A DNA stretch of 64,000 bases from Dyella nitratireducens (GTDB taxonomy: Bacteria > Pseudomonadota > Gammaproteobacteria > Xanthomonadales > Rhodanobacteraceae), in assembly GCF_014642835.1 (NCBI RefSeq), contig NZ_BMJA01000005.1:248001-312000 (forward strand), given 5' to 3'. The notes below the pieces were generated by a model. The model saw only the letters and a program-made list of their open reading frames with translations, ran no database searches and was not told the origin of the DNA. Below are positions 45,604 through 53,793 of this stretch, piece after piece (the stretch's first letter is position 1; each line of letters opens with the position of its first letter). A program made the translations under genes and the position numbers.

Positions 45604-47259
45604 ATGCTGAGCAGCGTTATCGAGGAAAAGTGGCAGAACCATCGTTGGCTCGTTCATATCGGGGTAGCAGTGGGTTACGCGTTGGCGTATCTGATCGTGA
45701 CGACAACGCTGGCGAACGCGCCCTGGTCGTTCGCGTCGGGGCTGCGTATCGCCTGTCTTCTGCTGGTGCCTTATCGCTATTGGCCTGCGTTGGTGGCGGG
45801 TGAACTGGTACCGCTCGCTTATCGCTGCCTTGCGCATGTGGACGATTTTGGATTGACGTGGGCGCTGCTCGCTTCGGTGCCACCAATCATGCTGGCCATG
45901 CCAGTGATATGGTGGTTCCGCGAGCGCGCCGTACTTTTCCCTCGCCCTGATTTGGTGGATATCAAAAAGCTTCTCTATTGCATAATTTTATTGTCTCTGC
46001 TGTGGGCAGCAGCAGGCTCTGCAATCGTCTCCACGGTTCATTTGCGAAGCGGTCAGTATCGCATTCCGACAGGCATCGCCTTTTCGCTCTTTATTGATTT
46101 CTATATGGCCTTGCTTATGGTGGCGCCATGGGTGGTCATAGCTCGGATTCATCCACGTGAAGCGTTACGTCCGTTGCCTTCATGGCGAGTAATCGCAACA
46201 AATTCGGCGATGCGGGATGTTGCCATCGCCGCCGCTTTGTTCGTGGTATTGACGATGCTGCATCGCGTTGTCGATGAAGCTATCAAACCTGCCGTGATGC
46301 TGGTGCTCTTTTTCCCAGCTCTGGGATTGACGCTCAAGCACGGATGGCGAGCCTGTGTATTTGGAGCAACGCTTTGTCTTATCAGTATCTGTTTGCTCGT
46401 GGAGTGGCGGCCAGATCCCGGCGTGCAACAGATCCAAGCGGTACTCGCTTTCGCTATCACCGGCCTCTACGTGTTTGGCGCGCGCCTGTCCACGCAAATG
46501 TGGATGTTCGAACAACTTCAGCACGAAACCCTGCAGACCCGACAGGTCGCGAAGAGGAGCCTGGCATCCGGTGAAGATCGCTTGCAGCAAACCTCGCAAG
46601 CCTTGGAGTGCGTCGTGGGCATCCTGCGTATGGATTACACCCGCATCATGCAGCGCTTTATCCCGGAAGCGCTGCGCGACGACTACAGCCAGGACTTCTG
46701 GAACGTGCAGCGGGAGGTCTACCAGCTTGCCGAAAGCATTCACCCCAGCGCATGGCGGGAGCGCGGGCTGGCGGCGGCCCTGGAGGAAACCATTGGCAAC
46801 GCGTTGCGTGAGGTGGGTATCTCCTATTCCTGCGACACGCCGGGGCGCCGGCTGCGTTTTCTGAGCGAAGCCTTGCAGGCCGTGTTATATCGCATGGCCT
46901 GCGAAGCGGCGGCGACGATGAGCGCCTCGCCTGCCTGCATCGGTGTCCATCTCGCCCTGCGCACGGGACGGCATCATGGCGCCCCGTGGGTGGCCTTGCG
47001 TATGGATGGCATGCTGGAGGCATCGCAAGCGGCGTATGGCATTCTGCAAGCGAGGGCGCGTCAAAACGTGGCGTCGAAACTGGGGGCTGGGATCAAAACC
47101 GATAGCGAGTTACGACTGTTGGCGCGTTTGTTCCACGGAGATGCACGTTTTCGTACGACGGCTTCAGGGGTCCGCTTTACCGCATTGCTGAGCGATATCA
47201 CCTCACGAGACTTGAGTCAGAGTGCCAAGATGGCACCCGTTCGACTGTGGGCCAGATGA
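45604..47259 (+). CDS. MASE1-domain membrane protein with degenerate histidine-kinase-like region
   Basis: The 551-residue protein has 8-9 membrane helices in residues 15-300 with the MASE1 look (LVHIGVAVGYALAYLIV, ASGLRIACLLLVPYRYWPALVAGELVPLA). A cytoplasmic part follows, with a helical segment (RLQQTSQALECVVGILRMDYTRIMQRFIPEALRDDY) and LAESIHPSAWRERGLAAALEETIGNAL. The latter resembles the dimerisation end of NarX-type kinases. No clear N, G1 or G2 ATP-binding boxes follow, and no phosphoacceptor histidine stands out. It may be a non-catalytic sensor. AAGGG lies before the ATG. No response regulator gene is adjacent. Confidence 0.7.
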   Translation: MLSSVIEEKWQNHRWLVHIGVAVGYALAYLIVTTTLANAPWSFASGLRIACLLLVPYRYWPALVAGELVPLAYRCLAHVDDFGLTWALLASVPPIMLAMPVIWWFRERAVLFPRPDLVDIKKLLYCIILLSLLWAAAGSAIVSTVHLRSGQYRIPTGIAFSLFIDFYMALLMVAPWVVIARIHPREALRPLPSWRVIATNSAMRDVAIAAALFVVLTMLHRVVDEAIKPAVMLVLFFPALGLTLKHGWRACVFGATLCLISICLLVEWRPDPGVQQIQAVLAFAITGLYVFGARLSTQMWMFEQLQHETLQTRQVAKRSLASGEDRLQQTSQALECVVGILRMDYTRIMQRFIPEALRDDYSQDFWNVQREVYQLAESIHPSAWRERGLAAALEETIGNALREVGISYSCDTPGRRLRFLSEALQAVLYRMACEAAATMSASPACIGVHLALRTGRHHGAPWVALRMDGMLEASQAAYGILQARARQNVASKLGAGIKTDSELRLLARLFHGDARFRTTASGVRFTALLSDITSRDLSQSAKMAPVRLWAR

Positions 47260-47287
47260 GGGGCATGAAGCGTTGTGCACCGGACCA

Positions 47288-47749
47288 TTACTGAGCCACC
47301 CGATTCAACGTGCACTGCCCAGGATCGGTACAGTCCGCCATCATCGCCATGATGCTTACGCTCCCATCCTCCTGAGGAACCGCTGCCACGGCCATATTGC
47401 TGTCCTGGTAAACCACTTGCGTTGAATCTTGCGGTGCAGGTTGGGTAAGGATGGTGACATGCTGAGCATCGGTGCCCACCGGTAATGCGAACATGGCGTC
47501 TTGGGTGATGGCGACGGCGGCACGTACCTGCCCTTGCAGATCGTTGACCTGGATGTACTTAACGCCATCGCGCTCAAACCGGTACACGTGATAGTGCGCA
47601 TTGGTGCTGACGTCAGTGGCATTCGGCCACGCTTGCCCCAGTCCGGTAGCAGGTGCAGCCTCTTGTGCGAAAGCGAGCGTGGTCATGCTCAAGGCCATTA
47701 CGGCAATGAGGATCGTTTTACGGGCAGGATGGCGGGAAAGAACAGACAT
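47288..47749 (-). CDS. Small secreted protein of unknown function
   Basis: From ATG 47749, preceded by GAGGA, the 153-residue protein has a signal peptide (ILIAVMALSMTTLAFAQ). Its mature domain is mainly beta strand: AHYHVYRFERDGVKYIQVNDLQGQVRAAVAITQDAMFALPVG, then DSTQVVYQDSNMAVAAVPQEDG. One cysteine pair (ADCTDPGQCT) near the C-terminus could form a disulfide. I do not recognise the family. It is convergent with the MASE1 gene, 28 bases away. Confidence 0.72.
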   Translation of the reverse strand: MSVLSRHPARKTILIAVMALSMTTLAFAQEAAPATGLGQAWPNATDVSTNAHYHVYRFERDGVKYIQVNDLQGQVRAAVAITQDAMFALPVGTDAQHVTILTQPAPQDSTQVVYQDSNMAVAAVPQEDGSVSIMAMMADCTDPGQCTLNRVAQ

Positions 47750-48203
47750 GGTGCGTCCTCGACAGAGTGGAAGGATTCCCCGCGACCAGATTGCGTCAAC
47801 ACACAAAAGCAACGAAAGACGATTTTTGCGCGCGCTTTCGTCGTATTTTGTTGTAAGTCTTTGCGCTATTTGCACTGCGCGACCAGTAGGCAAGCGTTAC
47901 TTATCTAATGCACGGCGAAGACGCCGGCGGATTCTTGATCGCAACCCGGGTTTCCAAGGTGACGCCGCACTGTCTTTGGATCCGTAGCGCGAGCGTCATA
48001 TTAGGTTTCCGTCGCAGCTTCGCTGGATCACTCATACGGACCATCGCCGGTGACCAGGCGCAAATTGCCAAAACGGGGGCAAATAGTTACAGCCACCACC
48101 ATAAATTGAATTTATATGATTCCATCCATCCAAATAGGCACAGGAATTAAAATAACGCTTATTAAATCAGATTAATTTTCAGCATTCTTACACGGATAAT
48201 ATT
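47750..48203. other. Intergenic region, AT-rich towards its right end
   Basis: No convincing gene lies in these 454 bases. From about 48080 the sequence becomes AT-rich (runs such as TTAAAATAACG and TTAAATCAGATTAATTTT) and leads into the AT-rich orphan gene, so the foreign segment probably begins here. Confidence 0.5.
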
Positions 48204-48824
48204 ATGCAAATCCCAGAAAACCCTCACATCGCCTCCCTTGTGGATACAACATTGCAACCGCCGTCGTCGACTAAGCAAGGCACCGGGTCTCCCGATACAA
48301 GATTAGAACCGCATAATCCGACCAATTTTACTCAAACAAATAATGACCAGTGGGGTGACAATCGTGACCCACGAAACTTCTGGGACTGGCTCACCGCGCC
48401 TATTATCAGAATTTTTGGTGGCGGCAGTTCTCAGGAAAGCCTTCCCGATTTCCAAAATGGCGAGTGGACGCGCCAAACAGACCATCCACCTTACGTTACC
48501 TATAGCAAAATGTCTGACCAACCTTATGGAGGCGAAGGAAAAATTGAGACTAAATACGATCTTATTAATGGTGAACCAAAGATATTAACCAGAACAGAAC
48601 TAGACAAAAATGGCAATCCAACCAAATCGTTGGCAGATTATTACAATGAATACCCCAATGTCGCGAAGGAAGAGACGATAACATATCGTGATGGAAAGCC
48701 TAGTTTACGCACTGACAATATTTTTTCAGTAACAGGAAACTGGGTTAGAGGTGAATCTTACGCAATGGGCGCGGATGGCGAATGGCATCTGCAGCATCCC
48801 GATGGTTCCACGCAAAATAGCTGA
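48204..48824 (+). CDS. AT-rich orphan protein of 206 residues
   Basis: I do not recognise this protein. It is polar, without signal peptide or clear membrane helices. The N-terminal 60 residues are rich in Thr, Pro, Asn and Gln (HNPTNFTQTNNDQWGDNRD). The C-terminal half has repeating short strands with GN/DG turns (YDLINGEPKILTRTELDKNGNPTKSLADYY, TYRDGKPSLRTDN, GADGEWHLQHPDG), like wall- or toxin-associated repeats. Base composition falls to 30-50 percent GC in individual lines, far below the neighbours, suggesting recent transfer. No strong ribosome site precedes the ATG. A perfect 10-bp hairpin follows the stop. Confidence 0.6.
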   Translation: MQIPENPHIASLVDTTLQPPSSTKQGTGSPDTRLEPHNPTNFTQTNNDQWGDNRDPRNFWDWLTAPIIRIFGGGSSQESLPDFQNGEWTRQTDHPPYVTYSKMSDQPYGGEGKIETKYDLINGEPKILTRTELDKNGNPTKSLADYYNEYPNVAKEETITYRDGKPSLRTDNIFSVTGNWVRGESYAMGADGEWHLQHPDGSTQNS

Positions 48825-48836
48825 CGCAAGAAGTCG

Positions 48837-48866
48837 AATCTCCTCGTACCTTGAGCCGAGGAGATT
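48837..48866 (+). terminator. Hairpin behind the orphan gene
   Basis: AATCTCCTCG (48837-48846) pairs perfectly with CGAGGAGATT (48857-48866) around a ten-base loop, 12 bases after the orphan gene stop. No strong U run follows. Confidence 0.5.
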
Positions 48867-48941
48867 CCATGAAAAGTCCCGTTTTCGCGACAGCCTGGTC
48901 TTCACGATGCTCAATCAGGCGGAGCAAACCGGAGTCCGGGA

Positions 48942-49856
48942 TCACTCGCCCAGCACCTTCCCGTTAACCGTCACGCCATACAGCGAATCCGGCGTGTCGT
49001 GATACGCCTTCCGCGTCTCCGTGACGGAACCCTTGAAGCGCGGGTCCTGCGGGCGCTCGTGCGCATTCATGAAATACGCCACGTCCCATGCATCCTGGTC
49101 GGTAAGCGTATTGCCACGGCCCAATGGCATGTTGGCCTTGATGAAGCCGGAAGCGTTGTCGAGCCGCTCCATGCCGGCACCCCAGTTGAACGATTGCGCG
49201 CCCCATAGCGGGGGGAAAACCGTGCGGTCTGCAACACGCTGGCCCTGGCCGTTGTCGCCGTGGCATAGCGCGCAATCGCGCTTGAATACCGCTTCGCCGC
49301 GTGCGTAATCGGGCGCTTGTGTTGGCCTGGGTAATTTCGGATAGCCGTGTCCCGGCGGTGCTACACCGATAGGTTCGTTTTTCGACATCCAATACGCATA
49401 CGCTTCCAGCGCAACCAGCACGTCATCGCCCAATGGTGGCGCCTTGCCGTTCATGCTGTACTGGAAGCAGCCCTGCAAGCGCTCGGCAAACGTGTTGACG
49501 TGGCGATTCTTGGCGCGATAGGCGGGATACATGGGATAGGCGCCCCACATCGGCGCGCTGTGTGCGAGACGGCCGGCATCGAGGTGGCAGTTTTCGCAGT
49601 TCAACGTGTTGCCGACATAGGCTTTGGCGTAGCGGCCGGTATCCGTGAAGATCTGCCGGCCCAGTGCTATCTGCTTGCCGAAATCATCTTGGGGAATCGA
49701 TGAATCCGGCGGCGGCTCGAAGTGGCTGGCCGCTTTTGGTGCGGAAGTTGCCGCGGCGGGTGGGTGAGACACGACGGGAGCCGCCTGTTGTTCCGGTTGA
49801 TGGCACGCCGCAAGTGCAAGCGATGCCGTAACCCATATCCATCGCCACCGCATCAT
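48942..49856 (-). CDS. tsdA: Thiosulfate dehydrogenase (tetrathionate-forming), TsdA-type diheme cytochrome
   Basis: TsdA couples two thiosulfates to tetrathionate. From ATG 49856 the 304-residue protein has a lipoprotein-like signal (WVTASLALAACHQ), so it may be membrane-anchored in the periplasm. Haem motifs are CENCH (87-91) and CALCH (195-199). The family's unusual Cys ligand of haem 1 is present at Cys130 (ERLQGCFQYSMNGK). Lys240 and Met243 (FIKANMPLG) fit the haem 2 ligand region. SAPMWGAYPMYPAYR and FPPLWGAQSFNWGAGM are further TsdA marks. It is the last gene of a four-gene operon, its start overlapping the previous stop. Confidence 0.9.
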   Translation of the reverse strand: MMRWRWIWVTASLALAACHQPEQQAAPVVSHPPAAATSAPKAASHFEPPPDSSIPQDDFGKQIALGRQIFTDTGRYAKAYVGNTLNCENCHLDAGRLAHSAPMWGAYPMYPAYRAKNRHVNTFAERLQGCFQYSMNGKAPPLGDDVLVALEAYAYWMSKNEPIGVAPPGHGYPKLPRPTQAPDYARGEAVFKRDCALCHGDNGQGQRVADRTVFPPLWGAQSFNWGAGMERLDNASGFIKANMPLGRGNTLTDQDAWDVAYFMNAHERPQDPRFKGSVTETRKAYHDTPDSLYGVTVNGKVLGE

Positions 49857-50515
49857 GGCTGCGGCTCCTTCATCAACGTTGCCGGTTGCGCGGCATACCA
49901 TGCACTGATCGCCGCGATGTCCGCATCATCCAATTTGCCGGCGACGGTTTGCATCAGTTGCAAGGGATCATTGCGCCGCGCGCCTTGCTGCCAGGCATGC
50001 AGCTGATTGCTGAGATAAAGCACCGACTGCCGGGCCAATGGCGGAAAGTGATCGCCGACGCCTATACCGCCAGGACCATGGCACTGCTCGCAGGCAGGCA
50101 TGTCTTTCGACCAGCGCCCACGGCTAGCGAGCGATTGCGCGAGCGTTGCGCTATCCCCCGATGGTGGTGTTGCTGGCGCTGCGGACGGCACCGGCAACTT
50201 GCTGTAATACACCGCGAGAGCATCGCGCTCGGCATCGCTCAATCCACTTGCAACCGGCTGCATGGTGGCGTTGACGCGCGAGCCATGGGCGAAATCATCC
50301 AGCTGCTTGCGCAAATAGGCCTGAGGCAATCCTGCCAGGCGCGGGAAACCAGCTGCCGCCTGTCCGCCGCCATCGGCAGCATGACAAGCCATGCATGGCG
50401 CAACACCGCGAGCATTCCCTTGCCTGGCGATGGCGGCGCCGTCCGGCGTATCCGCAAACGCGCTCTTCATCATTAGCGCGCAGCACGCAAACACAACCAT
50501 GCGAAACACGCTCAT
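49853..50515 (-). CDS. Diheme cytochrome c, c4/TsdB-like
   Basis: From ATG 50515 the 220-residue protein has a signal peptide (FRMVVFACCALMMKSAFA) and two similar cytochrome c domains with CMACH (41-45) and CEQCH (142-146). GFPRLAGLPQAYLRKQLDDFAHGSR and FPPLARQSVLYLSNQLHAWQQG mark the two halves of a c4-type fold. In other bacteria a diheme cytochrome TsdB accepts electrons from TsdA, and this gene is co-translated with tsdA (ATGA overlap). It is therefore the likely periplasmic electron acceptor. The start also overlaps the stop of the upstream binding-protein gene. Confidence 0.87.
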   Translation of the reverse strand: MSVFRMVVFACCALMMKSAFADTPDGAAIARQGNARGVAPCMACHAADGGGQAAAGFPRLAGLPQAYLRKQLDDFAHGSRVNATMQPVASGLSDAERDALAVYYSKLPVPSAAPATPPSGDSATLAQSLASRGRWSKDMPACEQCHGPGGIGVGDHFPPLARQSVLYLSNQLHAWQQGARRNDPLQLMQTVAGKLDDADIAAISAWYAAQPATLMKEPQP

Positions 50516-51450
50516 GGCTGCGGTGGCTGAAAGCCGTACTTGCGATAGATTCCCTGGACCTCGGCGGAAGCCATAAAGCTCAGAAAATCCCTGGCCGCCT
50601 GCGCATGCGGTGCGTCTTTCATGCGCGCCGCGGTGTAGGTGGCCGTGACATTCTGCTGCACCGGTATCGTGATCGTTTCCACCGGACGATGCAGGATTTG
50701 CTGCTGGAAATACGCTTCGGTCGACCACACCGGCGCGGCATCCGATTCGCCTTGCAGGATACGCAACGGCGATTCGCGATGATGGATGCGCGTGAGATAG
50801 GTGCTGCCGTCCTTCACTTTGTTAGCCATGATGGCTTGGTCCAACGCATCGCCACCGGCTTTGCGATAACTGGCTTCGATCTGTTTGGCAATGCCTTCCC
50901 ACTGCGGGTTGGGCATGCTGACGTGCACGTCGGCTCGGCCGAGATCCTTCAAGCCTTCGATATGTTTGGGATTGCCCTGCGCCACCATGATCGCCAGCGG
51001 ATTGCGCGCATAATCGACGGTATCGGCAAACCAATGGTGCTGCTTTTGCAATTCAGCAATCGAACCCTTGCCGTTGGTGAAGATATCCGGCTTCAGTGCA
51101 ATACGCAGATTGCCCATCACCAGCGAGCCGGTTTCGATCTGCTTGGCCAGAATGCCCGGTGGCAAGGTCTCCACGAATACACGCTGATACTGCGGATAGC
51201 GTTGCTTGAACGCTTCCACCAGATCGTGCACCACCATGAACTGGTTACCGGCAAAGAACACCGTCAACTGCGGATCGACGATGTCGCCATGCAGGTCGGC
51301 AATGGCGTCGAACGGCGGTACCGCGAATGAGACACCACCCGTCGGTGGTGGATTCCACGGTGGCAGGTAATCCGGCTGGGAGGCGTACACAACACCGCAG
51401 GCAACCGCCAGCAGCGCCGCCAGCGACAGCTTTCTGCAACACAACGACAT
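50512..51450 (-). CDS. Periplasmic substrate-binding protein (ModA-like)
   Basis: From ATG 51450 the 312-residue protein has a signal peptide (LSLAALLAVACGVVYA) and an extracellular solute-binding fold. Recognisable parts are DPQLTVFFAGNQFMVVHDLVEAFKQRYPQYQ, LPPGILAKQIETGSLVMGNLRIALKPDIFT, NPLAIMVAQGNPKHIEGLKDLGRADVHVSMPNPQWEGIAKQI and ARDFLSFMASAEVQGIYRKYGF. These resemble molybdate/tungstate-type binding proteins. There are no ABC permease or ATPase genes beside it, so it probably does not feed a transporter. Its place between a DsrE-like gene and cytochrome genes suggests binding of a sulfur anion, which is inference. Confidence 0.8.
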   Translation of the reverse strand: MSLCCRKLSLAALLAVACGVVYASQPDYLPPWNPPPTGGVSFAVPPFDAIADLHGDIVDPQLTVFFAGNQFMVVHDLVEAFKQRYPQYQRVFVETLPPGILAKQIETGSLVMGNLRIALKPDIFTNGKGSIAELQKQHHWFADTVDYARNPLAIMVAQGNPKHIEGLKDLGRADVHVSMPNPQWEGIAKQIEASYRKAGGDALDQAIMANKVKDGSTYLTRIHHRESPLRILQGESDAAPVWSTEAYFQQQILHRPVETITIPVQQNVTATYTAARMKDAPHAQAARDFLSFMASAEVQGIYRKYGFQPPQP

Positions 51451-51464
51451 ATCGATACCCCGGC

Positions 51465-52004
51465 TTAGAGCGGCATCAGGGCATAGCCCTGCTGTTCCAG
51501 CTCGGTAATCGTGGTGAGCGCAGAGAGGCTGACCGTCACGTCTTTCGCCGCCCACTCATTCGGATAGTGATGCTCGGCCATGGCCTGGCCGCACACCGCG
51601 ACGTCCACGCCTGCCTTGTGCAATTGCGCGATCACCGGAAGGTTGGGATTGGCCACGCCAAACTGGGCCTTGTAGTGATCGTCGTCGAGCACGATCGGCG
51701 TCGCCGGGCCATACGCCACCGCGACGAACTTCAGATGATCGAGCGGCACACCCGCTGAGGCGTAGAGGTTCACCGTGCGTGCGACGCGCTCCAGCGCCGG
51801 GTTGACCTCACCAGGCTTCTCGCTGCCCTTGGTCAGCGAGAACACCACCTTGTACGTATTGGCCGGATCGGGCTGATAGGCCGCCTTGGGCAATGGATGG
51901 TAATTACCGGCCGCGGTGATGACTTGCGGTGCTGCACCCTGAGCTACAACGGCAGTGCAAGCGAGCAGGCTGATGCTGCAGAACAGCGAAATCGAGGGCT
52001 TCAT
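51465..52004 (-). CDS. Secreted DsrE-family protein
   Basis: From ATG 52004 the 179-residue protein has a signal peptide ([18 protein letters not shown]) and a DsrE/DsrF-like domain. It reads [53 protein letters not shown], then [25 protein letters not shown]. Cys138 in AVCGQAM sits where the sulfur-carrying cysteine of DsrE lies. Cytoplasmic DsrE passes persulfide sulfur; an exported version is less common. It is the first gene of the operon, 14 bases before the binding protein gene. Confidence 0.82.
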   Translation of the reverse strand: MKPSISLFCSISLLACTAVVAQGAAPQVITAAGNYHPLPKAAYQPDPANTYKVVFSLTKGSEKPGEVNPALERVARTVNLYASAGVPLDHLKFVAVAYGPATPIVLDDDHYKAQFGVANPNLPVIAQLHKAGVDVAVCGQAMAEHHYPNEWAAKDVTVSLSALTTITELEQQGYALMPL

Positions 52005-52070
52005 GTTCTCGTCCTGTCGTGAAGTCGGCACGAAGGCTACGCCGGCCGGCGTCATCAGGCTACTTCATGT

Positions 52071-52083
52071 TGTCTATATGACA
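52071..52083. promoter_or_regulatory. Near-palindromic site between the tsd operon and ubiE
   Basis: TGTCTATATGACA has matching ends TGTC/GACA and lies in the 124-base divergent gap upstream of the DsrE-like gene. It could be a regulator site, but no regulator gene is adjacent. Confidence 0.3.
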
Positions 52084-52128
52084 GATAAGGCCGATTTATT
52101 CACTGCACGCATCCTGTACCATGCGCGC

Positions 52129-52878
52129 ATGAGCGAACAGCCCACTACCCATTTCGGTTTCCGCGACGTGCCGGTCACGGAAAAACAAAAGCTGGTCGGC
52201 CAGGTATTTACCTCGGTCGCCCGCAATTACGACCTGATGAACGACCTGATGTCGTTCGGCATCCATCGCGTGTGGAAGCGCTACTTCGTAAGCATCAGTG
52301 GCCTGCGCCCCGGCGACCGGGTGCTGGACCTGGCCGGCGGCACAGGCGACATCGCGGCACTGATCAAACCCGTCGTGGGTGACAAGGGCGATGTGGTCGT
52401 GGGCGACATCAACGCAGCCATGCTCAACGTCGGCCGCGACCGCCTGACCGACCGCGGCGTAGTCTCCGGTTTGCGCTGGGCACAGTTGAACGCCGAGGCA
52501 CTGCCCTTTCCCAACAACAGCTTCGACGCGGTGACCATGGCCTTCGGCCTGCGTAACGTCACCGACAAGGACAAGGCGCTGGCCGATATCTGCCGCGTAC
52601 TCAAACCCGGTGGTCGCGCACTGGTGCTGGAATTTTCCAAGGTACGCAACGAGCTTTTCAGCAAGCTGTACGACTTCCATTCCTTCCAGGTGCTGCCGCG
52701 GCTGGGCCAGTTGTTCGCCCGCGACGCGGACAGCTATCAATATCTGGCCGAGTCGATTCGCAAGCATCCGGATCAGGACACGCTCAAGGGCATGATGGAA
52801 AGCGCGGGTTTCGAACGCGTGGAAGTGCGCAATCTGAGCAATGGCATCGTGGCGATCCATCGCGGATACAAGTTCTAA
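52129..52878 (+). CDS. ubiE: Ubiquinone/menaquinone C-methyltransferase
   Basis: UbiE methylates the benzoquinol ring in ubiquinone synthesis using S-adenosylmethionine. From ATG 52129 the 249-residue protein has [35 protein letters not shown], the SAM-binding loop [49 protein letters not shown] and [21 protein letters not shown]. These are the complete UbiE signature blocks. The frame upstream to 51955 overlaps the DsrE-like gene in antisense and is not supported. It is divergent from the sulfur operon. Confidence 0.96.
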   Translation: MSEQPTTHFGFRDVPVTEKQKLVGQVFTSVARNYDLMNDLMSFGIHRVWKRYFVSISGLRPGDRVLDLAGGTGDIAALIKPVVGDKGDVVVGDINAAMLNVGRDRLTDRGVVSGLRWAQLNAEALPFPNNSFDAVTMAFGLRNVTDKDKALADICRVLKPGGRALVLEFSKVRNELFSKLYDFHSFQVLPRLGQLFARDADSYQYLAESIRKHPDQDTLKGMMESAGFERVEVRNLSNGIVAIHRGYKF

Positions 52879-53042
52879 CAAAACGTAGCGCGGTCGTCAG
52901 GTGAGTGCTATCGACACGCGATAGTTTTGTTAGCTGCTCTAAGCACGTCGCTCAGATTAGAACGTCATACCGCCCACCAGCATCGTCTCTCCCTGATTGG
53001 GCAAATGCAGCGATGCATTAAATCAAGCCAAAACAGCGGACC

Positions 53043-53732
53043 TCACGCTGCGCGCAGATCTTCCAACAGTACGCCCTGCTGCAATGTTTCTCGCTCGTGA
53101 TCGGCATCGCGCCAGGTTTCTCCCAGCGCATCGTCGTACCAGCGGCGCATCGACGGCAAAGCGAGCATGCGCTGCACGTAAGCTCCGCAAACACCGTCGA
53201 TGGAAAGCTGATAACTCTGTATACGGAACGTCACCGGCGCATAGAACGCATCCACGGCGGTAAACGCATGGCCGGCGAGAAACGGCCCGCCAAAGCGCTG
53301 CAAACCCTCGTTCCACAACTCCTGCATGCGGTCGACATCACGCAACAACGCGGGTGATATCTCGCGCAAACGCATGCGGATGCCGCAGTTCATGGGGCAC
53401 TGCGAGCGCAATGACTGGAAGCCGGCATGCATCTCCGATGCCGCACTACGCGCCCAGGCTCTAGCGCGTGCATCAGACGGCCACACACGCGGGTGGCTTT
53501 CCGCGATGTACTCGGCAATAGCCAGCGATTCCCACACCACCGTATCGCCATCGTGCAGACACGGCACTTTGCCGGTGGGGGAAAAGTTGCGAAACGCATC
53601 CCAGCTTGACGAGGTGCCGCCCAGGAACGGCACCAGTTTTTCATCGAACGGAATGCCCAGCTCCGTCAGTAATACCCACGGGCGCAGAGACCAGGAGGAA
53701 TAATTCTTGTTGGCGATGTAGAGCGTATACAT
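53043..53732 (-). CDS. Glutathione S-transferase family protein
   Basis: The 229-residue protein begins MYTLYIANKNYSSWSLRPWVLLTELG, with the NKNYSSWSLRP active-site region where serine activates glutathione. TGKVPCLHDGDTVVWESLAIAEYIAE is the glutathione-binding segment of the thioredoxin-like domain. The helical C-terminal domain has SEMHAGFQSLRSQCPMN and FTAVDAFYAPVTFRI. This fits the GST_N_3 or YfcF-like cytosolic group. The substrate is unknown. It lies 61 bases downstream of the EamA gene on the same strand. Confidence 0.87.
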   Translation of the reverse strand: MYTLYIANKNYSSWSLRPWVLLTELGIPFDEKLVPFLGGTSSSWDAFRNFSPTGKVPCLHDGDTVVWESLAIAEYIAESHPRVWPSDARARAWARSAASEMHAGFQSLRSQCPMNCGIRMRLREISPALLRDVDRMQELWNEGLQRFGGPFLAGHAFTAVDAFYAPVTFRIQSYQLSIDGVCGAYVQRMLALPSMRRWYDDALGETWRDADHERETLQQGVLLEDLRAA

Positions 53733-53793
53733 CCTCTGTCTCCCGGAAGTGGTTCGATCAGGCGCCGATGATCCCTGCAGGATACGTCACGAT

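Noticed and set aside
47601-47987. 128-codon plus-strand frame opposite the small secreted protein
   Set aside because: Antisense to a signal-peptide-bearing gene and ends in low-complexity arginine codons; no support.
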